Source: Clostridiaceae bacterium (GTDB lineage: Bacteria; Bacillota; Clostridia; Peptostreptococcales; Natronincolaceae). From it: a DNA stretch of 64,000 nt. The position numbers and the translations under genes are program-made. This document shows positions 8,792 through 16,981 of this stretch, in pieces. Location of the stretch: the NCBI GenBank assembly GCA_018432235.1, contig JAHDLO010000020.1, forward strand, positions 62,001-126,000, written 5' to 3'. The notes below the pieces were generated by a model. That model was not told the origin of the DNA, searched no databases, and saw only the letters and a program-made list of their open reading frames with translations. Positions within the stretch are counted from its first letter, which is position 1. The number at the start of each line of letters is the position of its first letter.

Positions 8792-9091
8792 ATGAAACTC
8801 AGAGAAATTGCCCACTCCAGAACAGGAGATAAAGGAAATATATCCAATGTGTCATTAATTGCATTCAAGGAAGAGGATTACAGGCTGATTGAAGAAAAGG
8901 TCACAGCTGAGCTGGTGAAGGAATGGTTTAAGGATATTGTAGATGGGGAAGTCGTAAGATACCAGCTGCCGAAGCTAGGCGCCTTGAATTTTGTTATGGA
9001 TAAGGCCCTAGGCGGAGGGGTAACAAGATCCTTAGCCCTTGATAAGCATGGCAAGAGCTTAAGCGCAGCATTACTTGAAATGGAAATATAG
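8792..9091 (+). CDS. AtuA-like protein, small part (C-terminal ferredoxin-fold domain)
   Basis: A 99-residue protein matching the C-terminal domain of full-length AtuA (opening KLREIAHSRTGDKGNISN, ending with a LGGGVTRSLALDKHGKSL block). It starts three bases after the large part, with GAGGAGG overlapping that gene's end, so the two are surely made together and probably form one complex. No catalytic residues can be assigned. Confidence 0.85.
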   Translation: MKLREIAHSRTGDKGNISNVSLIAFKEEDYRLIEEKVTAELVKEWFKDIVDGEVVRYQLPKLGALNFVMDKALGGGVTRSLALDKHGKSLSAALLEMEI

Positions 9092-9094
9092 ATT

Positions 9095-9134
9095 AAAGAC
9101 GATAGGTGCATTGATTAATGCATCTATTGTCTTT
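9095..9134. repeat. 18-bp hairpin between atuA-like and CoA-transferase genes
   Basis: Arms 9095-9112 and 9117-9134 pair over 18 positions with two G-U wobbles and a four-base loop GATT. Only three T follow, so it is a weak terminator at best. It lies inside the operon and ends six bases before the ribosome site of the next gene. Partial termination or a processing/stability element would set the ratio of the two halves of the operon. Confidence 0.65.
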
Positions 9135-9154
9135 CAGCAGAGGAGATGAAAAAA

Positions 9155-9808
9155 ATGTCAAAGCAAATAAGCTTGGCGGAGGCGCTGTCATATATTAAGG
9201 ATGATATGACCGTGATGATAGGCGGATTTTTAGGCGTAGGAACGCCAGAGACCATTATAGATGGTGTAATAAAAAAAGGCGTAAAAAACCTAACGATAAT
9301 AGGAAATGATACCGGCTTTCCCACAATAGGAATCGGTAAGCTGATTACAAATAAGCTGGCTAAAAAGGTCATCACCTCCCATATCGGCACTAACCCGGAG
9401 ACAGGAAGACAAATGAATGAAAAAGAGCTAGAGGTAGAATTGGTACCCCAGGGAACCCTGGTGGAACGGATTAGAGCCGGCGGTGCAGGCTTAGGGGGCA
9501 TTCTTACGCCTACTGGCATAGGTACACTGGTGGAGGAAAACAAGCAAAAGCTTACGATAGACGGAAGAGAGTTTCTGTTGGAGCTTCCTTTAAAGGCGGA
9601 TGTTGCTCTAATATTAGGTGCGAAGGTGGACACCAAGGGAAATGTTTACTATGATCAGGCTGCCAGAAACTTCAACCCCATAATGGCGATGGCGGCAGAG
9701 CTGGTGATCGTAGAGGCGGAGGAAATTGTTGAGTCAGGAGAAATAAACCCTAATGATGTGATGACCCCCAGCATCTTTGTAGACTACATTGTAAAGGAGG
9801 GAAACTAA
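9155..9808 (+). CDS. atoD: 3-oxoacid CoA-transferase subunit A
   Basis: Alpha subunit of a short-chain CoA-transferase, which with the next gene moves CoA between acyl-CoA and a free acid such as acetoacetate or butyrate. The 217 residues start [11 protein letters not shown] and contain the CoA-binding glycine loop [11 protein letters not shown] and the [15 protein letters not shown] block, usual length for AtoD. The ATG at 9155 has AGGAG nine bases upstream; the ATG at 9146 has no room for a ribosome site. One base separates it from subunit B. Confidence 0.92.
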   Translation: MSKQISLAEALSYIKDDMTVMIGGFLGVGTPETIIDGVIKKGVKNLTIIGNDTGFPTIGIGKLITNKLAKKVITSHIGTNPETGRQMNEKELEVELVPQGTLVERIRAGGAGLGGILTPTGIGTLVEENKQKLTIDGREFLLELPLKADVALILGAKVDTKGNVYYDQAARNFNPIMAMAAELVIVEAEEIVESGEINPNDVMTPSIFVDYIVKEGN

Positions 9809-9809
9809 T

Positions 9810-10469
9810 ATGAATACAGCCCAGATAAAGGAAATAATTGCAAGGCGTGTGGCAAAGGAGCTGGCGGATGGCTATGTGGTTAACCTTGGCATAGGACTAC
9901 CAACCCTGGTTGCCAACTATGTGCCTGAGGGGATAGAGGTTATACTTCAATCAGAAAACGGATTTATAGGGATGGGTTCTGCACCAGAAGCAGGCGAAGG
10001 GCATAAAAACCTGGTAAATGCAGGTGGGGCGCCTGTTACAGTCATACCGGGGGCAGCCTTCTTTGATAGCGCCACCTCCTTTGCCATTATTAGAGGCGGT
10101 CATGTTGATGCAACTGTTTTGGGGGCCCTTCAGGTGGACGAAAAGGGAAATCTGGCCAACTGGATGGTACCTGGTGACATGGTGCCGGGAATGGGGGGCG
10201 CAATGGATTTGGTGGTAGGGGCTAAAAGGGTAATCGTGGCAATGACCCATACAGCCAAGGGAAAGGCAAAAATCCTTAAGGAATGTACGCTACCGCTGAC
10301 TGCTAAGGCACAGGTAAATTTGATCGTCACGGAAATGGGTGTTATGGCGGTAGAGGCTGAAGGCCTTATATTGAAGGAGATTAACCCTGCCTTTACGATA
10401 GAAGAGGTACAGGCCCAAACAGAGGCAAAGCTAATCATACCTGAGGATTTAATCAAGATGGAAATATAA
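9810..10469 (+). CDS. atoA: 3-oxoacid CoA-transferase subunit B
   Basis: Beta subunit of the CoA-transferase, 219 residues. The catalytic glutamate that forms the CoA thioester is E49 in QSENG, within the typical [15 protein letters not shown]...ENG...GMG arrangement. The gene directly abuts subunit A and has its own AAGGAGGG ribosome site. Substrate range (acetoacetate, butyrate, other 3-keto acids) cannot be read from sequence. Confidence 0.93.
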   Translation: MNTAQIKEIIARRVAKELADGYVVNLGIGLPTLVANYVPEGIEVILQSENGFIGMGSAPEAGEGHKNLVNAGGAPVTVIPGAAFFDSATSFAIIRGGHVDATVLGALQVDEKGNLANWMVPGDMVPGMGGAMDLVVGAKRVIVAMTHTAKGKAKILKECTLPLTAKAQVNLIVTEMGVMAVEAEGLILKEINPAFTIEEVQAQTEAKLIIPEDLIKMEI

Positions 10470-10503
10470 ACGCTTTATAATTAATAGATTTAGGAGGACT
10501 AAG

Positions 10504-11685
10504 ATGAAAAGAGAAGCCGTAATCGTAAGTGCTGTTAGAACTGCCATAGGCAGCTTTAACGGAGGCCTAGCCAGCGTTTCACCGGCTCAGCTGGGGGCCA
10601 TCGTTATAAATGAAGCATTAAATCGGGCAAAGGTGGCAGCAAAGGAGGTAGACGAGGTATATATGGGCTGTGTGCTTCAGGCGGGCCATGGCCAAGGAGT
10701 TGCCAGACAGGCAGCAATTTTGGCGGGCCTTCCGGTGGAGGTGCCGGCAACCACGATAAATATGATCTGTGGGTCAGGTCTAAAAACAGTGTCCTTAGCC
10801 GCCCAAACAATATTGGCAGGAGATAATGATGTTGTGGTGGTTGGTGGCACAGAAAACATGAGTCAGGCAGCGTATGCCTTAGACAGTGCCAGATGGGGCC
10901 AAAGAATGGGCCATGGCAAGGTAATAGATACAATGATAAAGGATGCCTTAACCGATGCCTTCTATGACTACCATATGGGAATAACAGCGGAAAATGTTGC
11001 AGAAAAATGGCAGCTGACAAGGGAAGCACAGGACGCCTTTGCTGTATCAAGCCAGAATAAGGCAGAGGCCGCTAAAAAGGCGGGACACTTTAAGGCGGAA
11101 ATCGTACCGGTGGAGGTAAAAACCAGAAAGGGTACGGTTATCTTTCAGGAGGACGAGTATATTAAAGAGGGATCAACACTGGAATCTTTGCAAAAGCTAA
11201 AGCCTGCCTTTAAAAAGGAGGGTACGGTTACGGCCGGAAATGCTTCAGGTATTAATGACGGTGCTGCTGCGCTGGTTATTATGAGCAGAGAAAAGGCCGA
11301 TGCCCTGGGCTTAGAGCCTTTGGCTGTCATTGCCTCCTATGCATCGGCTGGGATAGAGCCTGAAATCATGGGGGCAGGACCAATACCGGCATCTAAGAAG
11401 GCCCTTAAGAAGGCAGGTATGGAGATTAAGGATATCGATTTAATAGAGGCCAATGAGGCCTTTGCAGCACAGGCATTGGCTGTGGCTAGAGACTTGGCAT
11501 TTAATATGGATAAGGTCAATGTCAACGGTGGCGCCATAGCTTTAGGACATCCTGTAGGGGCCAGCGGAGCCAGAATCCTGGTGAGCCTGCTGCATGAAAT
11601 GAAAAGAAGAGATGCAAAGCAAGGCCTAGCAACACTATGTATCGGTGGCGGTATGGGAGAAGCTGTTATTGTAAAAAGAGTATAG
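10504..11685 (+). CDS. atoB: Acetyl-CoA C-acetyltransferase (thiolase)
   Basis: Cleaves acetoacetyl-CoA with CoA to two acetyl-CoA, or the reverse. The 393-residue chain is the standard biosynthetic-thiolase length and has all catalytic residues: acyl-accepting Cys89 (NMICGSGLK), His349 (GHPVGASG) and Cys379 (CIGGGMGEA), plus the NEAFAAQA block. Last gene of the sigma-54 operon; a terminator follows ten bases on. With the CoA-transferase it completes degradation of a 3-keto acid to acetyl-CoA. Confidence 0.95.
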   Translation: MKREAVIVSAVRTAIGSFNGGLASVSPAQLGAIVINEALNRAKVAAKEVDEVYMGCVLQAGHGQGVARQAAILAGLPVEVPATTINMICGSGLKTVSLAAQTILAGDNDVVVVGGTENMSQAAYALDSARWGQRMGHGKVIDTMIKDALTDAFYDYHMGITAENVAEKWQLTREAQDAFAVSSQNKAEAAKKAGHFKAEIVPVEVKTRKGTVIFQEDEYIKEGSTLESLQKLKPAFKKEGTVTAGNASGINDGAAALVIMSREKADALGLEPLAVIASYASAGIEPEIMGAGPIPASKKALKKAGMEIKDIDLIEANEAFAAQALAVARDLAFNMDKVNVNGGAIALGHPVGASGARILVSLLHEMKRRDAKQGLATLCIGGGMGEAVIVKRV

Positions 11686-11694
11686 GTATATAGC

Positions 11695-11730
11695 GAGGTA
11701 TGAGGGATAGCACTTCATGCCTCTTTTTTT
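11695..11730 (+). terminator. Rho-independent terminator of the ato-like operon
   Basis: Arms GAGGTATGA and TCATGCCTC (one G-U pair) round an 11-base loop, followed by seven T. Confidence 0.85.
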
Positions 11731-11795
11731 ATTTCATAGAAAGCTCGTTTTTTTTCTATGAAATAGGGGGTTGTTAAGGGGGGGGTGTCCCCCTT
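11731..11795. repeat. Intergenic repeat element, copy 1
   Basis: A perfect 12-bp inverted repeat (11731-11742 with 11753-11764, ATTTCATAGAAA) is followed by a G-run and TTGTTAAG and then a GC-rich hairpin, AAGGGGG (11776-11782) with CCCCCTT (11789-11795). A related unit (TCATAGAAA...CTATGA-AT, G-run, TGTTAAG) occurs at 57631-57682. The remaining bases to 11922 hold a small hairpin AGCATT-GAA-AATGCT and AT-rich promoter-like DNA for the next gene. Confidence 0.55.
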
Positions 11796-11922
11796 ATTAA
11801 AACACGGAGAGGCAAGGGGTATGGTATTAAAGAAGGAGCTTTTAAATACATAGAGAACTTATAATTATGTAATCAATTGTTAAAGCATTGAAATGCTCAA
11901 ATGTTAGGAAAGGAGTGCTGAT

Positions 11923-12807
11923 ATGATGCAATTAAAGCAATGGCCTGAAGCGCTTCAGGCATACTTGAGAGACTATGGTGAAGTCACCTCAGTAAAAAAG
12001 CTGGCAGGAATAAAGGACATCGGAGGCTGCTATCGTCTAGACTTTACAGGCACCTCTCTTATCGTAAAGGAAATGACCGAATCGCAGGAGTATCAGTTTT
12101 ATACAAAGGCGGCAAAGCAGCTGAAGGAAACCTTACTGCATATCCCTAAGCTTCTCTGGGATGCTAAGGGAGCTACGGCGTATTATATCGTCATTGAGGA
12201 TATACCTGAACCCCTGCCGGTGGAAAGAAGGCAGGCAGACTCCGCTGTGCTGGCGGTTCTAAATAAATTTCATATGGAAATGTGGCATAGGGCGCCCCTT
12301 ATAGAGGGGGGATATCAGCCACATTGGGGGACGGCGATGAATGATCAGCTATTGAAATGGTATACCGACAAGGAGGCCCTTCAGCTGGAGCCGATATTGA
12401 CAGAGGCACAAAAACAGGGTCAGCAGCTATTTATAGCCCATTGCTGGATAAACGCAGATACAAATCCCACCAATTGGGGCCTCAGAAGGGACGGTACTGT
12501 GGTGCTTTTCGATTGGGAGAGAATCAGCTGCGGTTCCCCTGCCATCGATATTGCTATAACCATGCCGGGTCTGGGGACACCCGATAATTCTCTTGAGGCC
12601 TTAATAACAAAAAGGTATCTAGAGAAATGGACAGCTGCACAAATTGAATTTCCCTTTAGCGAGGATGAGCTTTTGCAACAGGTTAAGCTGGCAAAAATAT
12701 GGAGCGCTGTTGAATTTATGAATGACCCGCCAGAGGGTGTGCCTAGGGAGGCATTGCAGGCCATTTTAATGAAGCTGGCTGAAAAGCTCCTGCAGCTGGC
12801 GCTTTAG
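11923..12807 (+). CDS. Aminoglycoside-phosphotransferase-like kinase
   Basis: A 294-residue protein with the APH/choline-kinase fold. Seen: invariant-type Lys49 (SLIVKEM), catalytic-loop block NADTNPTNW with Asp179 and Asn184, and the metal-binding Asp197 in LFDWERI. The usual HGD of the catalytic loop reads NAD here, so the first His is replaced. It probably phosphorylates a small hydroxyl compound; the substrate is unknown. It lies before the GntR regulator of the phosphonate genes, but a 200-base gap and lack of family precedent make a phosphonate role speculative. Ribosome site AAAGGAG. Confidence 0.75.
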   Translation: MMQLKQWPEALQAYLRDYGEVTSVKKLAGIKDIGGCYRLDFTGTSLIVKEMTESQEYQFYTKAAKQLKETLLHIPKLLWDAKGATAYYIVIEDIPEPLPVERRQADSAVLAVLNKFHMEMWHRAPLIEGGYQPHWGTAMNDQLLKWYTDKEALQLEPILTEAQKQGQQLFIAHCWINADTNPTNWGLRRDGTVVLFDWERISCGSPAIDIAITMPGLGTPDNSLEALITKRYLEKWTAAQIEFPFSEDELLQQVKLAKIWSAVEFMNDPPEGVPREALQAILMKLAEKLLQLAL

Positions 12808-13005
12808 TAGTGAAAACTGCATAAACTAAAATACTGCTATGATAATATGCGTTTATTCAACCAATAGCCTGCAGGGTGGAGAAATCCTTTTCTGTAGGTT
12901 ATACTTATGTCCGTAAAGATTTAACAAAAATATAACCTCCCCATAATAGGGCATCCCTTTAATTTAACTATAATTATAAGAAATGGATTTATGGGGGGAG
13001 CCGTT

Positions 13006-13719
13006 ATGAAAAATAGCCTTGAAGCCATCATTATTGATGAATTAATGACGGATATACATAATGGCAGTTATGATATTAACGAGAAGCTGCCATCGGAAAA
13101 TCAGCTGGCGGATTATTTCCATGCCTCAAGGATGACGATACGGAAGGTATATACCCGCCTACAGGAAATGGGATATGTCTATCCTAAACAGGGTAAGGGC
13201 TGGTATCTGAAAAATCGCCAAAAACATATAGAGCTAGTGCTGTCGGGTAAGGAAAGCTTCAGCAAAAAGATGAAGAACAAGGGCTACAGTCTGATTTCGG
13301 AAAACACCTGCTGTGAAAAAATTCTATATGACAGGAAAATTTATCAAGAGCTGAATATCAAAAGGGAGGACGAGGTCTATAAAATAGGGAGGCTACGAAT
13401 GATCGACAACCGACCGATAGCGCTACATCACTCCTATGTGGCGAAATCCCGCTTTCCCGATATAGCAGCCACAGGAAATCGTATAGTATCCATGTTTGAT
13501 TATTATAAAAGCCAGGGGTATACAGCATTTAAATCAGATAAATCAGTACTAAGCATTGTATTTCCGACGCTGAAGGAAAGGGAGCTCCTCTGCTGTCCAG
13601 AACTGATACCGCTTTTAGTGATAGAGACCAATTGTATAGACGCAGAAAAAAACAGAATACTAGAGTACTCAAAAATATATTACGTGGGGGATTCCTTTAA
13701 ATATATTGTGGAGGGATGA
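13006..13719 (+). CDS. phnF: GntR/HutC-family regulator, PhnF-like
   Basis: A 237-residue repressor-type protein: an N-terminal winged helix (about 1-70; LPSENQLADYFHASRMTIRKVY) and a C-terminal UTRA ligand-binding domain (about 95-235; the block DNRPIALHHSYVAKSRFP is typical). Position in front of the C-P lyase genes suggests it controls them, as PhnF does elsewhere. The ATG at 13006 is preferred because a G-rich ribosome site lies at 12993-13000; the upstream ATG at 12991 has none. Its ligand is unknown. A strong terminator follows, so phnG must have its own promoter. Confidence 0.85.
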   Translation: MKNSLEAIIIDELMTDIHNGSYDINEKLPSENQLADYFHASRMTIRKVYTRLQEMGYVYPKQGKGWYLKNRQKHIELVLSGKESFSKKMKNKGYSLISENTCCEKILYDRKIYQELNIKREDEVYKIGRLRMIDNRPIALHHSYVAKSRFPDIAATGNRIVSMFDYYKSQGYTAFKSDKSVLSIVFPTLKERELLCCPELIPLLVIETNCIDAEKNRILEYSKIYYVGDSFKYIVEG

Positions 13720-13726
13720 ACAGTCT

Positions 13727-13757
13727 AAAACTACCTTAATAATAGGTAGTTTTTTTT
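13727..13757 (+). terminator. Rho-independent terminator after the GntR gene
   Basis: Stem AAAACTACCT / AGGTAGTTTT with a seven-base loop, running into an uninterrupted T tract. Confidence 0.9.
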
Positions 13758-13804
13758 ATGTACAAGAAATTATGCTTATCAATTTATTAGACATGGCGGC
13801 TGCT

Positions 13805-13822
13805 AAGGGGGGGCCCCTTTTT
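13805..13822. repeat. G-rich hairpin resembling the second half of the intergenic repeat
   Basis: AAGGGG (13805-13810), a three-base G loop and CCCCTT (13814-13819) followed by T. The lead-in GGCTGCTAAGGGG resembles the GGGTTGTTAAGGGG of the element at 11731, so it may be a decayed third copy. Confidence 0.4.
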
Positions 13823-13877
13823 AAAGTAAGGAGGCTACAGTGAAGGGTCCTAAGGAACATATGGGTTCCTTGGAAAA

Positions 13878-13900
13878 CAAAAGGCACGAAGTGCTTTTGT
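13878..13900. terminator. Small GAA-loop hairpin with T-rich tail
   Basis: CAAAAGGCAC, loop GAA, GTGCTTTTG with one bulged G, followed by TTATTTTA. It is preceded by a perfect 7-bp hairpin AAGGAAC/GTTCCTT (13852-13871). The surrounding frame GGAAAAC...CGAAG...TTTGTT recurs at 62491-62524. It lies before the phn promoter region, so it ends nothing obvious unless read-through occurs from the GntR gene. Confidence 0.4.
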
Positions 13901-13914
13901 TATTTTACTCAACC

Positions 13915-13940
13915 TTAACACCTTTAACAGAGGCTTTACA
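13915..13940 (+). promoter_or_regulatory. Candidate Pho box in front of phnG
   Basis: TTAACA (13915), TTAACA (13924) and TTTACA (13935). The last two have the 11-bp period of PhoP/PhoB-type direct repeats; the first is 9 bp off. A TATACT at 13962 could be the -10. Phosphate-starvation control of C-P lyase is usual in other bacteria, but no PhoP/PhoR pair is identified in this window. Confidence 0.45.
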
Positions 13941-13988
13941 AACCCCAACTTGGCTACAAGATATACTTAAGCTGTAGGAGGGATGTAC

Positions 13989-14411
13989 ATGAATCGAAGA
14001 AGAAGGACGGAAATTTTGATAAAGGGATCAATTGAGCTGGCAAGGGGTCTGGTACAGAGCCTTGAGGGGAAATACGAGTATAGGGTGACAGAAGCACCTA
14101 ACAATGGTCTAGTGATGATAAAGCAAAGAGAAACTGCAAAAAATTCTAGCTTTTATCTTGGCGAGGTACTGGTTACCGAGGCGAAGGTAGAAATAAAGGG
14201 AGTTCTTGGGCTGGGCATAGTGGCCGGTAACAATGAAGAGCTGGCATACCTGCTGGCGATAATTGATGCTGCCTACAATGCGAAGCTTCCAGAGACAGAA
14301 AAATGGGAGGAAGGCTTACTGGCTGAGGCGGCCAAGATAGAGGCTGAGCTGATGAAGCGGCAAGGAAAACTTATGCTGACTAAGGTGAATTTTGAAACCA
14401 TGCAGCTATAG
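13989..14411 (+). CDS. phnG: C-P lyase core subunit PhnG
   Basis: Subunit of the PhnGHIJ core that couples alkylphosphonate to ribose and cleaves the C-P bond. 140 residues, usual length; the opening (RRRRTEILIKGSIELARGLVQ) and the middle block FYLGEVLVTEAKVEI are PhnG-like. The ATG at 13989 is chosen because TAGGAGGG (13975-13982) is then seven bases away; the ATG at 13983 touches the ribosome site. Thirteen bases separate it from phnH. Confidence 0.92.
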   Translation: MNRRRRTEILIKGSIELARGLVQSLEGKYEYRVTEAPNNGLVMIKQRETAKNSSFYLGEVLVTEAKVEIKGVLGLGIVAGNNEELAYLLAIIDAAYNAKLPETEKWEEGLLAEAAKIEAELMKRQGKLMLTKVNFETMQL

Positions 14412-14424
14412 AGGAGGATTTTGA

Positions 14425-15018
14425 ATGGGACTAGATATGGTACATGACATACAGCGGGCTTATCGCAAGCTGCTGGCAGCGATGTCAAAACCAGGGGCAA
14501 TAGAGAAGATATCCAATGAAGCGGCCAAGGTTGACATGGATATCCACTTTTACCCTGCCACATTAATATTGATGCTAATGCTGTTGGATTCGGAGGTCAG
14601 CTTTCATATCGTGGGAGAGGAGCAGCAGATGATTACCTCCCTTATCCATCAGCTCACCTATAGCAGCCACAGCCCTTTAGAGGAGGCTGATTATATCTTT
14701 GTTCTCAGTGGAGCAAAGGAAGCGGAGGGGCAAAAAGCGATTAAGGCGGCGAAGGAAGGCAATTTGGTGGACCCTCATGCCTCTGCCACCCTTATATTTG
14801 AGGTGGAGGAGCTAAGTAAGAGCAATGGGCTGATGATGAAGGGACCAGGTATTGAGGAGCGGGATTGCATTGGTGTGGCAGTATTTGAAAACTGGGTAGA
14901 GGAGCGGGAAATGCGAAACAGTCAATATCCAATGGGGATAGATATCATTCTTGTTGATAGGGCATCACGCATCGTAGGTCTGCCGCGAACAACTCAGCTA
15001 TCAAGAGGGGTGGTGTAG
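14425..15018 (+). CDS. phnH: C-P lyase core subunit PhnH
   Basis: Second core subunit, 197 residues. Seen: the opening VHDIQRAYRKLLAAMSKPG, a well conserved PhnH feature, and the C-terminal PMGIDIILVDRASRIVGLPRTTQL. PhnH is required for the nucleophilic attack step with PhnG and PhnI. Four bases separate it from phnI, with an unremarkable ribosome site inside its 3' end. Confidence 0.95.
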   Translation: MGLDMVHDIQRAYRKLLAAMSKPGAIEKISNEAAKVDMDIHFYPATLILMLMLLDSEVSFHIVGEEQQMITSLIHQLTYSSHSPLEEADYIFVLSGAKEAEGQKAIKAAKEGNLVDPHASATLIFEVEELSKSNGLMMKGPGIEERDCIGVAVFENWVEEREMRNSQYPMGIDIILVDRASRIVGLPRTTQLSRGVV

Positions 15019-15021
15019 GCT

Positions 15022-16140
15022 ATGGCATATGTAGCGGTAAAGGGTGGCGAAGCGGCTATACAGGAATCCATCGAAGGATTAAGGTATGAGCGGCTTAAGA
15101 AGAAGGAAATATTGGAAATTAATAGTATTCAGGCAGGGCTTAGGGGTCTTATCGATCAAATCATGTCGGAAAGCAGCCTTTACTCTGAGGAGCTGGCATC
15201 AATTGCGATAAAGCAGACGGAGGGAAATGCTGAGGAGGCAGTGCTGTTGCTTAGGGCATATAGATCCACCCTGCCAAGGAAGCATTATAGCCGTTTGGTA
15301 AAGACAGAGGATATGCAGGTGGAAAGAAGAATATCAGCTGGCTTTAAGGATATACCAGGAGGACAGCTTTTAGGCTCTGCCTATGATTATACCCATCGTT
15401 TAATGGATTTTAGTCTTGTAGAGGAGACAAAAGCAGAGGCTATGAAATGGCTGGAGGCATATGAGAATAGAATTAATGAAGGCAGCTCACCTATTGAAGC
15501 ACTGCCAAAGGTGGTGGATTATCTGAGAAAAGAGGGATTATTGAGGGAATATCCGGAGGATAGCAGAGAGCCCAAGGATATCACTACAAAGAGCATGGCA
15601 TTCCCTACCGAAAGAAGTGAGCGGCTGCAGGCCTTAACAAGAGGCATGTCCTCGGCAGTCACTGCCCTAGGCTATGCTGCCATTAGAGGCTATAGTCAGC
15701 TGCACCCCACTGTGGGTGAGCTAAGGATAGGCAGTCTGCCCCTATATATTCCTAATCCCCTAAGTCTACAAGAGGCTTCTGCTGAAGAGGATTTTTATAT
15801 CGGTGAAATTAAGGCCACAGAGGTGGAGAGCCTTATACCCATTGTAAAGGAAAGTCAGGGGGGGAAAAAGGAAATCATCTTTGAAATAGGCTATGGCATT
15901 TGCTTCGGTCAAAATGAGACAAAGGCTATAGCCATGAGCATACTGGATCAGTGTCTGGAGAGACCCAGCAAGGAATTTCCCACCCACGACGAGGAATTTG
16001 TTCTGCTGCATATCGATGGGGTGGAGGCCTCCGGCTTCATATCCCATCTAAAGCTGCCCCATTATGTGACCTTCCAGTCTGAGCTGGATCGGGTGAGAAG
16101 GAGTCGAAGGGGAGGTAATGAAAATGAAGATAGCTTATAA
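15022..16140 (+). CDS. phnI: C-P lyase core subunit PhnI
   Basis: 372 residues. PhnI attacks the ribose C1 of ATP and displaces adenine, making room for the phosphonate. Typical blocks: MAYVAVKGGEAAIQESI at the N-terminus, YSEELASIAIKQTEGNAEEA and FKDIPGGQLLGSAYDYTHRL. The 3' end overlaps phnJ by 17 bases, which tightly couples the two products. Confidence 0.96.
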   Translation: MAYVAVKGGEAAIQESIEGLRYERLKKKEILEINSIQAGLRGLIDQIMSESSLYSEELASIAIKQTEGNAEEAVLLLRAYRSTLPRKHYSRLVKTEDMQVERRISAGFKDIPGGQLLGSAYDYTHRLMDFSLVEETKAEAMKWLEAYENRINEGSSPIEALPKVVDYLRKEGLLREYPEDSREPKDITTKSMAFPTERSERLQALTRGMSSAVTALGYAAIRGYSQLHPTVGELRIGSLPLYIPNPLSLQEASAEEDFYIGEIKATEVESLIPIVKESQGGKKEIIFEIGYGICFGQNETKAIAMSILDQCLERPSKEFPTHDEEFVLLHIDGVEASGFISHLKLPHYVTFQSELDRVRRSRRGGNENEDSL

Positions 16141-16981
16141 CTATGCCTTCTTTGACGAGGGCTCAAAGCGTGAAATAAGACGAGCAACCCTAAAGGCAAT
16201 AGCAATTCCCGGGTATCAGGTGCCCTTTGCATCAAGGGAAATGCCCATCGCAAGGGGCTGGGGGACAGGGGGCTTGCAATTAACACTGTCCTTAATCGGC
16301 AAAAGCGATGTATTAAAGGTTATAGATCAAGGCTCGGATGAATCGGTGAATGCCGTCAGTATTAAAAGGCTCATTCAGGCGACTACAGATGTCGCCATAA
16401 CTGATGAGACAAAGGAGGCGACATTGCTTCAGTCTCGGCATCGGATACCAGAGGTGCCACTTCAGGAAAATCAGATTTTAGTGCTGCAGGTGCCGATACC
16501 GGAGCCCCTGCGGTGGATAGAAGCCAGTGAATATGCCACCAAAAGGCTTCATGCCGACAGAGAGTACAGCGGTGCATGGCTAATGCTTTTTGAACAGATT
16601 ATGAAGCATGGCCATATTTCAACAGGAGCGGATCATCCTGTGGAGATCAACGACAGGTATGTGATGGCCCCAAGTCCAATTCCGAGGTTTGACAACCCCA
16701 AGCTGCATATGTCCAAGGCATTAATTTTACTTGGGGCCGGCAGAGAAAAGAAGATATATGCTGTACCGCCCTATACAAAGGTGGTATCCTTGGCCTTCGA
16801 GGACTATCCCTTTGAGCCGGAGGATTTTTCTGACAAGGTCTGTAGGCTGTGTGGCAGCAAAGGGGTTTACATGGATGAATTGGTGGATGAAGCCGGCATA
16901 GCCTATTATCAATGCAATGACGCCAGCTATTGTCTTCAGGCATTGAATCAATCTGACAAGCAAACGGAGGTGATGGGCTGA
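16124..16981 (+). CDS. phnJ: C-P lyase radical-SAM subunit PhnJ
   Basis: Radical-SAM enzyme that breaks the carbon-phosphorus bond of ribose 1-phosphonate 5-phosphate. 285 residues. The cysteines C240, C243, C264 and C270 reproduce the C-x2-C-x20-C-x5-C pattern of characterised PhnJ (the [4Fe-4S] ligands and the thiyl radical Cys). The N-terminal FDEGSKREIRRATLKAIAIPG block is near-invariant. The ATG at 16124 has GGAGG eight bases upstream; the ATG at 16118 is too close. Ends exactly at the phnK start (TGATGG). Confidence 0.97.
   Translation: MKIAYNYAFFDEGSKREIRRATLKAIAIPGYQVPFASREMPIARGWGTGGLQLTLSLIGKSDVLKVIDQGSDESVNAVSIKRLIQATTDVAITDETKEATLLQSRHRIPEVPLQENQILVLQVPIPEPLRWIEASEYATKRLHADREYSGAWLMLFEQIMKHGHISTGADHPVEINDRYVMAPSPIPRFDNPKLHMSKALILLGAGREKKIYAVPPYTKVVSLAFEDYPFEPEDFSDKVCRLCGSKGVYMDELVDEAGIAYYQCNDASYCLQALNQSDKQTEVMG

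Noticed and set aside
9124..9636. 170-residue reverse-strand open frame opposite CoA-transferase subunit A
   Set aside because: Shadow of a well-recognised gene; no ribosome site, no recognisable domain.
10604..11050. 148-residue reverse-strand open frame in the thiolase gene
   Set aside because: Histidine/proline/leucine-rich shadow frame without ribosome site or homology signs.
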